Origin: an uncultured Caldilineales bacterium
Lineage (GTDB): Bacteria > Chloroflexota > Anaerolineae > JAAEKA01
NCBI GenBank assembly: GCA_937907455.1
Contig: CALESQ010000082.1
Span: 12,858-76,857, forward strand
Length of the DNA stretch: 64,000 bases
Direction: 5' to 3'
Under the pieces are notes generated by a model. That model made no database searches and was not told where the DNA came from. It saw only the letters and a list, made by a program, of their open reading frames with translations. Of the stretch, positions 9,103 to 16,180 are shown in pieces. Positions within the stretch are counted from its first letter, which is position 1. The number at the start of each line of letters is the position of its first letter. The position numbers and the translations under genes are program-made.

Positions 9103-9516
9103 TCACGAATTCTCTGCCAACCACCCCAGGAAAGCCGCCGGAGTGACGATGCGGATACCGTGATGCTCTCCCAAGTCCAAGAGGTGGTGGTCACCGGAAA
9201 CGATCATCGATGCTCCGGCGACAAGGGCGCACTCAATAAACATGTCGTCGTCCCGGTCGTTGTGAACCACATGCAAGTTGCCGGTGATCTCCACCTGCTG
9301 ACCGAAGCGCCGAAAGTCGTAAACTGCGGCACGGACGTTGTCGGCCGAAAAACCGAACTTGTCGTAGAGTTTTTCGGAGAACTCGGCCAGCATCTCGCGG
9401 CAATAGACCACATCAACCAATCCCGCTCGGGCCGCCAGCCAGCACTTGTAGGCCGCGCCGCGCCAAAGCACGGCTGCGAGACGAACGTTGGTGTCAAAGA
9501 CGACTTTGTCAGTCAC
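9103..9516 (-). CDS. PIN-domain toxin (VapC-like)
   Basis: A 137-residue PIN-domain RNase, probably the toxin of a type II pair. It has the four expected acidic positions: VFDTNVRLAA near residue 8, a central Glu in REMLAEFSEKLYDKFG, HNDRDDDMFIECALVAGA, and VSGDHHLLDL. The only start near the N-terminus is GTG at 9516, overlapping the last 8 bases of the upstream antitoxin gene, which implies translational coupling. The final VTPAAFLGWL is the usual C-terminus of this PIN subgroup. The pair lies between two RHS remnants, so it appears to have entered or survived in the decaying toxin region. Confidence 0.87.
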   Translation of the reverse strand: MTDKVVFDTNVRLAAVLWRGAAYKCWLAARAGLVDVVYCREMLAEFSEKLYDKFGFSADNVRAAVYDFRRFGQQVEITGNLHVVHNDRDDDMFIECALVAGASMIVSGDHHLLDLGEHHGIRIVTPAAFLGWLAENS

Positions 9517-9763
9517 GGCGGTCTTCGTGTTTCAGCTCGTCGATGAGTTGCATACGTTCGTCTTCCGAAAGTGCATCCCAATCGAGACCTCGCTGCGCCG
9601 AGATGGCTCGCATGCGCTGATTTCCGTAGGCCACCAGGTTGTCCAGGTCTTCCAGGTCGGAGATGAGCGCCCGTAGCAACGCGTGTTTGCCGTTGGGCGT
9701 AAGTTGACGCGCCAAGCCGATCATTTGTGCCTCTGGTAGGGGGAGAAGAACCGTTGCTTCCAT
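9509..9763 (-). CDS. Antitoxin partner of the PIN toxin
   Basis: An 84-residue acidic/basic mixed helical protein directly upstream of, and overlapping, the PIN toxin. No ribbon-helix-helix or AbrB motif is obvious. The C-terminal half (MRAISAQRGLDWDALSEDER followed by MQLIDELKHEDRRD) matches a pattern I associate with small antitoxins next to PIN genes in cyanobacteria and Chloroflexi. The assignment rests mainly on size, order and the overlap. ATG at 9763 with a GAGGCG stretch upstream. Confidence 0.7.
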   Translation of the reverse strand: MEATVLLPLPEAQMIGLARQLTPNGKHALLRALISDLEDLDNLVAYGNQRMRAISAQRGLDWDALSEDERMQLIDELKHEDRRD

Positions 9764-9869
9764 GGAAAACGCCTCACACTGGGACCGGATGTCTATGCAC
9801 TGATATCGCCAGGATAGATTTTACTATGGTTGGCGCTTGATCGCAAACCGCATATCCATGACACTACTA

Positions 9870-9960
9870 TCTGCCCGCCGCTGCTATTTGTGGTGATGGC
9901 GGTGGACGTCAGGCTTGTCTTGAGCATGGTCGAAAAATGGTCGTTGATTGGGTGCGCAGA
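9870..9960 (-). pseudogene. Small RHS remnant
   Basis: The minus strand contains LTSTAITTNSSGG, matching the LTSTAITTNSSGV of the remnant at 8772-9102, but the surrounding sequence is rearranged and no reading frame survives. Together with the remnant on the other side, it flanks the PIN antitoxin/toxin pair. Confidence 0.6.
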
Positions 9961-10052
9961 GCGGATAGTGCCGCCGATGTGTTGATGCAAAGAGATGCAC
10001 ATCAACACACCGGCGGAGTACTCATTAGGTTGGTAATTATCGGCCTTCTGCC

Positions 10053-10400
10053 CTATCTTCCAGCAACGCGTCGCCTCCTGAGCCATTCCACGACAAGCCA
10101 TGCAATCAGCAGGTTGACGACCAGCGTCAGAGACAACCAGGCGATGCGATCGTCATGCTCCGCCACCAGCAATACAAGGATCGAGTTGACAATGAGCAGA
10201 GATACAGCATAGAACTGAGCGCCAAAACTGCCTGGGTCGACGGCAGGTGTCCCGGGGTAGCCAGAAATCCAAGCAAGCCAAGTGGGTATTGGCACCGCAT
10301 CTGAAGTTGATCTCGAGTATCGCTGCCTTGGGAAGGCCACCAGCCATATTACGCCGAATCCTATAAAACCCAATACCCAGTCAGTAATTGCTTCACTCAT
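10053..10400 (-). CDS. Putative membrane immunity protein (RHS cassette at 10397)
   Basis: A 115-residue protein with about three or four hydrophobic segments (WVLGFIGFGVIWLVAF, FYAVSLLIVNSILVLLV, LSLTLVVNLLIAWLVV). Its ATG (10400-10398) overlaps the TGA of the preceding RHS tip (10399-10397) as ATGA, the arrangement expected for a toxin/immunity pair. No family is recognised. A membrane-embedded immunity protein would suit a toxin acting at or crossing the membrane, but that is inference. Confidence 0.55.
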   Translation of the reverse strand: MSEAITDWVLGFIGFGVIWLVAFPRQRYSRSTSDAVPIPTWLAWISGYPGTPAVDPGSFGAQFYAVSLLIVNSILVLLVAEHDDRIAWLSLTLVVNLLIAWLVVEWLRRRRVAGR

Positions 10401-11107
10401 TGCCAACGCGCGCGCCTCCCCTGTTTTTCTCTGGTAGGTTTTGACGGCGCGGGAGTGGCAGCTCTGCCCTGTGAGCGAGATGGCTGCTGGATTCTATCGA
10501 TCACGGCACTCGCTGGAGCATTTGATGCTATGCCTCCTGCGAACGACCGAACCACCGCTGGAAAGGCAACCGCTGCGTTTGTCAAGTCCTCGCTAACGAT
10601 ATTACGCGCCTCGTCAGCCCAGCGAGACAACCAAGGCGAGGCCCTATCCGGTGGCAAGGGATTGGCGCTCTTCAATGGCCCGATTATCCTCGCGGCCACG
10701 GATCCAAGTCCGACACTAACCATCAAATCAGCAGGATTGACTTGCCGGCCATTCACTGCTTGACTTGCCAAGTATTGTGCGCCGCTCGCCACGGCGTTTG
10801 TTACCACAGCCCCCGCCACGGTGGTTGCGGTCAATGGAGCAAAGAACCCCACAGTAGCACTAACCATCGTTGCCACCCTTACATCCTTCCAATTGATCGT
10901 ATCCCACCTTTCTTCCAGCGTTCCATCGCTACCAAGCATTTGACCGGCTAAGGACCCCACAAAACCGACTGTGCCAACGATCAAGCCAGACACTGCCATT
11001 GCAGCGATGGGTATGAAAAAATGGCCGCTGGGATCGCTATACTTGAGCGGGTTATTCAGCACATAGCTGTACCTGTTCAGCGCCTGCGGATTGCCCGGCT
11101 CCGGCAC
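10397..11107 (-). CDS. RHS C-terminal toxin cassette, unknown tip
   Basis: A 236-residue frame that opens with the end of the RHS core (PEPGNPQALNRYSYVLNNPL followed by KYSDPSGH), then a hydrophobic Ala/Gly-rich pre-toxin stretch (residues 30-110) and a C-terminal tip with LNRWADEA-like helices and a basic tail KPTREKQGRRARWQ. The first codon is a GTG that corresponds to the Val of TIVPEPG in intact RHS proteins, so this is the 3' part of an RHS gene detached from its core by the insertion at 11124-11159. No toxin family is recognised. It may be a silent donor cassette, a re-initiated product, or dead. Confidence 0.6.
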   Translation of the reverse strand: MPEPGNPQALNRYSYVLNNPLKYSDPSGHFFIPIAAMAVSGLIVGTVGFVGSLAGQMLGSDGTLEERWDTINWKDVRVATMVSATVGFFAPLTATTVAGAVVTNAVASGAQYLASQAVNGRQVNPADLMVSVGLGSVAARIIGPLKSANPLPPDRASPWLSRWADEARNIVSEDLTNAAVAFPAVVRSFAGGIASNAPASAVIDRIQQPSRSQGRAATPAPSKPTREKQGRRARWQ

Positions 11108-11123
11108 GATGGTGTCGGCTTGA

Positions 11124-11159
11124 GCGCCCCTGGGCTTTCAGCCTGCGGGATGCTGCGCA
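11124..11159. repeat. 34-nt-type palindromic insertion, copy 2
   Basis: Same element as at 8838, 12992 and 16198, with one substitution in the GGGG arm (GCGGGA). It lies at the same RHS codon (between LGRF and VPEPG) and shifts the frame by 34 bases. Confidence 0.82.
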
Positions 11160-11429
11160 AAAACGTCCCAACTGCGCATTATACCAGCGCACGTTGTAAA
11201 AGCACAGCCCGATTGATGCCTTCGGCAGTCTTCCCACTGACCTGTAAAGCGCCACGTGATGGGTGTCGTGCCGGTGCTGAAGCGCGTCTTGTTTTAGGGT
11301 TTGTACAGCACCTTGCCTAACAAGCTGCCATCAGTCCCGTTGGCCGTAACGTTGGTGCCGCCTAAGTGGTCACCGAGCAGGTAGCAGGTCTCCACGCCGC
11401 TACGCATCGCCACGCGCGCGCTACCGGCG

Positions 11430-11459
11430 TAGTAGTCCCTCCGGGAGGCTACGCACTAC
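11430..11459. repeat. Second small palindromic insertion, copy 2
   Basis: GTAGTCCCTCCGGGAGG followed by CTACGCACTAC; the core CCTCC/GGAGG and the outer GTAGT/ACTAC can pair. It is inserted between the RHS residues TTVRK and YYYAG, as in the 9030 copy. Confidence 0.75.
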
Positions 11460-11731
11460 TTTCTGACCGTCGTGCCGTTGTCGCGCTCGTAAGTGTTGCC
11501 GATGTAGACGGTGGTCACCCCGCCCACCGTGGCCTTGACGCGCTTGCCGTCGCCGTCGTAGACATAGGTGGCGTTCACACCGCTGCCCGTGATGCTGGTC
11601 ACGTGGTTCTCCACGTCGTAGGCCAGGGTCACGTCCTGGTTGCCGTTGATGCGCCAAGCTCAATCATGGGCCTCACAGACTCTCCGGTCTGCGAGGCCCA
11701 TGATGCGTGCTTTCGCCAGTGGTTCAGCCAT

Positions 11732-12241
11732 TTACTCCTGGTCTTCATCCATGGACTGTTCGAGGGCGTCGATCAATCGGGATAGCCTGATCTCCAGCGC
11801 CTTATGCCCCGATGTGCCGGCCTCTGGCATGCCTGTGATTTCTGCCGCCGCCACACGCGTCTCGGCGATGGGATGTCGCGATCCATCATCGTCCTGGCTG
11901 TACTCCACGGTCCATGCGTGGCCGAACATGTCGATGCGGCCGAAGCACGGAACGGGCCAATCTTCACGATTGAAGGGACGATCAGTAAGAATCAACGGCC
12001 ACTCGCCATAGATGATCCCCAGATCGCCGAACCATTCGACAAGGATAGCTTGCGACGAGCTGAGATGATTGATATCTGTGGCCGTGGGTGGCAGCTTATA
12101 GTGAAATGGAAAGAAGTATCCTAGACCTCCTTTCGTCTTCAGACTACCACGAACGATAATGCCTGCAGCGTACCCGCCGCTCTGCAATGGTACAGCAAAC
12201 CATTGTCCTTCACGATACCGGATCCGCTTGGTTCTTGTCAT
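11732..12241 (-). CDS. Imm26-like immunity protein
   Basis: A 169-residue cytoplasmic protein. The N-terminus RYREGQWFAVPLQSGGYAAG resembles Imm26 family immunity proteins (a 'W-F-A-V-P-L-x-G-G-Y' strand pair followed by a GYFF segment, here GLGYFFPFHY). It starts 12 bases after the stop of the GIY-YIG-like RHS tip, with AGGAG 8 bases before its ATG, so it should protect against that nuclease. The family call is from memory of the motif. The acidic C-terminus (SMDEDQE) would suit blocking a DNA-binding surface. Confidence 0.68.
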   Translation of the reverse strand: MTRTKRIRYREGQWFAVPLQSGGYAAGIIVRGSLKTKGGLGYFFPFHYKLPPTATDINHLSSSQAILVEWFGDLGIIYGEWPLILTDRPFNREDWPVPCFGRIDMFGHAWTVEYSQDDDGSRHPIAETRVAAAEITGMPEAGTSGHKALEIRLSRLIDALEQSMDEDQE

Positions 12242-12253
12242 CGGAGACTCCTG

Positions 12254-12976
12254 CTACTGCATTCCGGCCCGCCGTGCTGCGTTGATATACTGGGCGCGTC
12301 GTGGATTGCGCGGACTGATAGGTTGGATCTTGTTCTGGGGGGGCTGATAGCGGTCATAGAGTATCTGTTCTGCGCCTCGTTGCACCTCGCGACTATTCGA
12401 TTGAAACTCGGCATTGAATCGCAACTCGGGAAAACTGCGACCGTGTTCAGCTTCTCGTCGAGCCAGGTTATTGGTGCGACCTGTATATTGCACGTTGCCA
12501 TTGGCCGGATCTCGCAACGTGTAGACGCCTCCAGATGGAGTGTTGGCAGTCGCCGCGGCGGGTGTAGTCGGTGCGCGGTTGGCAGCCCTCGGCACATCAC
12601 TCGCCCGGTTCGCCAGCTCGCCAGCATTCTCAGCCTGCCGGACCACCGCGGCGGCCTCATCGGCGTGGGTGGCGACCTCGATGATCTCATCAACGTGCGC
12701 TGCCGCCTTCGCCACATCATCGGCGTGCGCCAACCCGCGCACCAACAGCCCGCCCCCGGTCGCTACCGGGATGATCAGCCCCGCGACATCGGCCGCCAAC
12801 GAAAGACCACCGATCCACGTCAGGCCATTGGTCTTGATGTCGGAGATGTCATAGGCGATAAACGCAATGTCGAACGCGCTCTCGACCCAATGACCGCTTG
12901 GATCGGTATACTTGAGCAGATTACCGTTTACATAGCTATACCTGTTCAGCGACTGCGGGTCGCCCGGTTCCGGCAC
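12254..12976 (-). CDS. RHS C-terminal cassette with GIY-YIG-like nuclease tip
   Basis: A 240-residue frame. Residues 1-29 are the RHS core end (PEPGDPQSLNRYSY, KYTDPSGH). Residues 30-140 form a helical, Ala-rich pre-toxin region. Residues 148-240 look like a GIY-YIG nuclease: GGVYTLRD and VQYTGRTNNLARREAEH give the two strands and the following helix with Arg and His, and GAEQILYDRYQPPQNKI supplies the conserved Glu and Asn. This would cleave DNA or RNA in a rival cell. The first codon is GTG, in frame with the Val of RHS cores, and the insertion at 12992-13027 separates it from any core. The immunity gene follows at 12241. Confidence 0.72.
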   Translation of the reverse strand: MPEPGDPQSLNRYSYVNGNLLKYTDPSGHWVESAFDIAFIAYDISDIKTNGLTWIGGLSLAADVAGLIIPVATGGGLLVRGLAHADDVAKAAAHVDEIIEVATHADEAAAVVRQAENAGELANRASDVPRAANRAPTTPAAATANTPSGGVYTLRDPANGNVQYTGRTNNLARREAEHGRSFPELRFNAEFQSNSREVQRGAEQILYDRYQPPQNKIQPISPRNPRRAQYINAARRAGMQ

Positions 12977-12991
12977 GATGGTGTCGGCTTG

Positions 12992-13027
12992 AGCGCCCCT
13001 GGGCTTTCAGCCTGCGGGGTGCTGCGC
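12992..13027. repeat. 34-nt-type palindromic insertion, copy 3
   Basis: Identical in sequence to the copy at 16198-16233 and placed just before the VPEPG codons of the GIY-YIG cassette. Upstream of it only about 20 bases of RHS core (up to CACGG) remain before unrelated sequence. Confidence 0.82.
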
Positions 13028-13055
13028 AAAAACGTCCCAGCACGGATCGCTTCTC

Positions 13056-13679
13056 TTATTCGAAGTCAATGACTAGGGGCCGTCCATCCTTCGGCCATGC
13101 ATGCGCCGGCTTGTCATCTGGAAAGACTTCGGCCAAGGTACCAGGTTGTACTCGATTCAGAAGATTTAAACGAAAAGACGAATCGAGGCGGAGCGATGCT
13201 TGCCTGGGAGGAAAGAAGTAGTATTTCCATCCAGATGCGACGATTCCCTGATCCTGCCAAAAAAGATCCACCCGGAGCCGAAAACTTTCCACATCCCGCC
13301 CATAGGTACCATAGTAGGAATCAGGTTGTCCCAAGCACGCTATCAGGTCACGCATGGTAGGACCTTTACCATTATAATCAATGTGCATGCCACTCAGTGT
13401 TGAATTCTTTAGATTTATCACATAGTTTGTCTTGCCGCTACTCCATGAGATTTTTTGAAATGTTCGATCGACATGCAGACGATCTTCAGATACCTGGAGA
13501 TATTGCGTAACCCAGGTTTGCATTTGATCCAACGAAACCGGTATGGTGAAGTAATCTTCCAGGCCAGTAGCAACCATTTCGCTACAATCACGTTGCGGAA
13601 GCCATCCGGTGCAGCTGGACAATAGAAAAACTATTAACAGAACAATATGTTTCGTTATGTGGTGGAATGAGGATTTCAT
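13056..13679 (-). CDS. Putative lipoprotein immunity protein
   Basis: A 207-residue protein with an N-terminal hydrophobic stretch (ITKHIVLLIVFLLSSC) ending in a lipobox-like LLSSC, so it is probably lipidated and exported. Its ATG (13679-13677) overlaps the TGA of the metallopeptidase-type RHS tip (ATGA), the strongest positional sign of an immunity gene. An external lipoprotein would protect if the toxin acts outside the cytoplasm. The body is beta-rich and not recognised as a known Imm family. Confidence 0.62.
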   Translation of the reverse strand: MKSSFHHITKHIVLLIVFLLSSCTGWLPQRDCSEMVATGLEDYFTIPVSLDQMQTWVTQYLQVSEDRLHVDRTFQKISWSSGKTNYVINLKNSTLSGMHIDYNGKGPTMRDLIACLGQPDSYYGTYGRDVESFRLRVDLFWQDQGIVASGWKYYFFPPRQASLRLDSSFRLNLLNRVQPGTLAEVFPDDKPAHAWPKDGRPLVIDFE

Positions 13680-14860
13680 TGTAGGAATGCATTCATTATA
13701 TTCATCTGGTAACGCAACTCTTGGCTCCAGTGCTCTCCCAGATGTTTCTGAATTTCAGTATTCTTATAGCCTGATACTCCCATAGTAACATCGTAAAAAA
13801 CCCACACCGTCACCGCTTCGGCCCAGCGTTCCCAAGCGCGTACGCACCCTATACAGCTCTCGGCATAATCTGTCAGAGCAGTTCCGCTCCAGGCCATCGA
13901 GAACGGCTGGAGATGTGTTTGACCATAGCTTGTGGTACCTACCCACATCCTGTTATGCCAATCAATGACGTGAGCCAGTTCATGGACTATGGTGGTTCGA
14001 TTGTACAAATCATCGTTGACGAAAGGTATTTTTACATTTGAAGTGCCTGGAAGTAATGCGTTGGGACGCCCGAAAAACGATCCTTCCTTAATCGTTACTG
14101 GTCCGCCTAACAGCTTGCCAAGTTGCGCTAAACCGGCTTGTACAAGCCCTGATCCAAGTCTGCGTCCGAACTCAACCACACCTTGCCCCATGGCTGACAT
14201 TTGTGCAGCATTCGACTGCCAATTCCATTGACCGGAAAACGAGATGCCCGCTTCGGCTAACACTTCGTTAAGTATTCCTATATCGGCGAATGAGGCCAGG
14301 CCTGCTGCAGACCATCCGCTGCCGTTATCAAAGTACCCGTGCGCATTATACCAGCGATTCTTCCAGTACCATTCATTCTCCCAGCAGGCGTGGTCATCGC
14401 CAGCGCAGGCGGCATGGCCGCTGGGATCGCTATACTTGAGCGGGTTATTCAGCACATAGCTATACCTGTTCAGCGACTGCGGGTCGCCCGGCTCCGGCAC
14501 GATGGTGTCGGCTTGAGCAAAACGTCCCAGCACGGGGTCGTAGAAGCGCGCGTTATAATACATCAACCCGCCGATGCCAGGGTCGCGCTGGCCGGTGAAT
14601 GTATAGCTGGTCGGCAGTGCATTGCTGCCTCCGCTGCGCAGTGATCCCCACGGGTAGTAACGCTGTGCCGTGGAGGTGCTGGTCGCCGTGTTGTACGTGA
14701 CATTGGTGCTGCCGAGATGGTCGGCAAACAAGTAGTGGACCTGGTTCGCGCCGGTCGTGCCGTCCTGCACACGCATGGCAACGCGGCGGCCGGCGGCATG
14801 GTAGTAGCTGCGCCAGGTGTAGTTGGCCGGCAAGACGGCTACGAGCGCCGGCTCCATCAT
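13676..14860 (-). CDS. Truncated RHS protein with HExxH metallopeptidase tip
   Basis: A 394-residue protein and the only RHS core in the region that runs unbroken into its tip. Residues 42-148 are the RHS-associated core (HYLFADHLGSTNVTYN, RYYPWGSLRSGG, YNARFYDPVLGRFAQADTIV, PEPGDPQSLNRYSY, DPSGH). Residues 290-302 contain TIVHELAHVIDWH, a zinc-peptidase HExxH, with a later acidic segment (DYAESCIGCVRAWERWAEA) that could supply the third ligand. N-terminal YD repeats are missing: an upstream frame reads LTIYDGAGAR before a frameshift near 14850. The immunity lipoprotein gene overlaps its stop by ATGA. No small palindromic insertion is present here. Confidence 0.75.
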   Translation of the reverse strand: MMEPALVAVLPANYTWRSYYHAAGRRVAMRVQDGTTGANQVHYLFADHLGSTNVTYNTATSTSTAQRYYPWGSLRSGGSNALPTSYTFTGQRDPGIGGLMYYNARFYDPVLGRFAQADTIVPEPGDPQSLNRYSYVLNNPLKYSDPSGHAACAGDDHACWENEWYWKNRWYNAHGYFDNGSGWSAAGLASFADIGILNEVLAEAGISFSGQWNWQSNAAQMSAMGQGVVEFGRRLGSGLVQAGLAQLGKLLGGPVTIKEGSFFGRPNALLPGTSNVKIPFVNDDLYNRTTIVHELAHVIDWHNRMWVGTTSYGQTHLQPFSMAWSGTALTDYAESCIGCVRAWERWAEAVTVWVFYDVTMGVSGYKNTEIQKHLGEHWSQELRYQMNIMNAFLQ

Positions 14861-14881
14861 AGATGGTCAATGTCATGGCGC

Positions 14882-15364
14882 TTACCCGCTCTTGCGGACC
14901 TGCCGACCCAGGTAACGAATCGCCACCCAAACAGCGAAAGTGATTATCACAATAGCCAGAGCGCTTCCATACGTCACACTCCGTTGATACGCTGGATCGC
15001 AGGCCAAGGACATGCGAGAGGCGCGCGCAGCGGATTGTGTTGAGATCAATACCGCGCATAACATGCGTTGAATCACCATGCTTCCGATCAAAGCTAACAA
15101 AGCTGTTAGCCATATAGCTAAATCCGCCAGGCAAGATGCACCTCCCCATATCTGGTAGATCAAGATCGCTAGCAAACCACCGACAGTTAGGTAAAAAACT
15201 GTAAGTATCTGAAACGCTAGCGTTCCATTGGGATACAAACCAATGACTGGAACAGATACGTTGATCACAGCCAGAATTACTGCCGCAGCAATTCCAAAAC
15301 AGATGCTAAGGATAAATGCCCTGAACAACGCTGATCGGGCTGTCGGGTCGACGTCTAATCTCAT
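14882..15364 (-). CDS. Putative four-TM immunity protein
   Basis: A 160-residue membrane protein with four hydrophobic segments (AFILSICFGIAAAVILAVI, ILTVFYLTVGGLLAILIY, ALLALIGSMVIQRMLCAVL, SALAIVIITFAVWVAIRYL). It begins 27 bases after the stop of the RHS tip at 15392, with AGGAG upstream of ATG 15364, so it is most likely the cognate immunity gene. No family is recognised. Immunity by a polytopic protein suggests a membrane-acting toxin. Confidence 0.57.
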   Translation of the reverse strand: MRLDVDPTARSALFRAFILSICFGIAAAVILAVINVSVPVIGLYPNGTLAFQILTVFYLTVGGLLAILIYQIWGGASCLADLAIWLTALLALIGSMVIQRMLCAVLISTQSAARASRMSLACDPAYQRSVTYGSALAIVIITFAVWVAIRYLGRQVRKSG

Positions 15365-15391
15365 GAATGAGTCTCCTGAACCTTGACGACG

Positions 15392-16180
15392 CTATGGCCC
15401 CGTGTATCCAACTGCTTGCTGACTCCACTCTTGAACGGCAGCGTCAATGAGCTGCTGCAGGATCTCTGAAGCCACATCATATGTCCCGGCAGAGATTGCC
15501 TTCATTATGTTCTCCAGATGACTCGCAGACAAGTTCACTGTTCGTCCTTCGAGTACGATTTGGCCGCGCAGTACTCCATTGCCAGGCAGGAGCCGGATCA
15601 TTGGGACGCCGCCCTTGAAGACCTGGTCACCCAACGAGTTCAGGATCGGGTTCATCAGCTTTTGCATCCCATATCCTGCACCTGCGGACACGCTGCCTCC
15701 AAGTGCATCAAAGGTCATAGTCTGGACATCCAGGAAACCAGCATCCAATGCGCTTTGGAGCAATGCATCATTATTCCAGCCCTGCCCATGCATCCATTGA
15801 ACAAGTTGTTTGCTCCCACCCTCTGTCAACGCCGCAGCTTGTCCACCCAAAGCACCACCGACACCTCCCAGGGCCACTGTTCCATATACGCCAACGCCCA
15901 GATAGGTACCGATACCCAACGTCCCTCCGGCCACTGCCCCTCCCATAAATCCTGCTGCTACCTTGCCACCATCGACCTTAAGTGCTGCATCCCCGAATGA
16001 CATTCCCGCATTTAGGTTGTTCATCACCTGGGGTACATATGCGATTGCTGCACCAATCACGCCTCCGATTAATGCGGTCGCAAGCAGTGGAGAATGGCCG
16101 TCGCTATCAACGAACTTGATAGGGTTGTTAAGGACATAGCTATACCTGTTCAGCGACTGCGGGTCGCCCGGCTCCGGCAC
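15392..16180 (-). CDS. RHS C-terminal toxin cassette, unknown tip
   Basis: A 262-residue frame beginning (GTG) at the RHS core end PEPGDPQSLNRYSYVLNNPI with FVDSDGH in place of the usual SDPSGH. A long Gly/Ala-rich hydrophobic region follows (residues 30-125; ALIGGVIGAAIAYVPQ, GGAVAGGTLGIGTYLG), typical of RHS pre-toxin/membrane-passage segments. A C-terminal ~70-residue tip (MIRLLPGNGVLRGQIVLEGR, LSASHLENIMKAISAG, ILQQLIDAAVQEWSQQA) is of no known family. The core upstream is out of frame because of the insertion at 16198-16233. Confidence 0.6.
   Translation of the reverse strand: MPEPGDPQSLNRYSYVLNNPIKFVDSDGHSPLLATALIGGVIGAAIAYVPQVMNNLNAGMSFGDAALKVDGGKVAAGFMGGAVAGGTLGIGTYLGVGVYGTVALGGVGGALGGQAAALTEGGSKQLVQWMHGQGWNNDALLQSALDAGFLDVQTMTFDALGGSVSAGAGYGMQKLMNPILNSLGDQVFKGGVPMIRLLPGNGVLRGQIVLEGRTVNLSASHLENIMKAISAGTYDVASEILQQLIDAAVQEWSQQAVGYTGP

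Larger units (their letters stand above)
11108..11655 (-). pseudogene. RHS core remnant with YD repeat
   Basis: Minus-strand pieces read GNQDVTLAYDVENHVTSITG, YVYDGDGKRVKATVGG, YIGNTYERDNGTTVRK then TAG; after the 11430-11459 insertion, YYYAGSARVAMRSGVETCYL, LGDHLGGTNVTANGTDGSLL, and finally YNAQLGRF. The middle part (FTGQ) is rearranged. Frames are broken by the two inserted palindromes and at least one other lesion, so the core cannot be translated into the tip at 11107. Confidence 0.8.
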
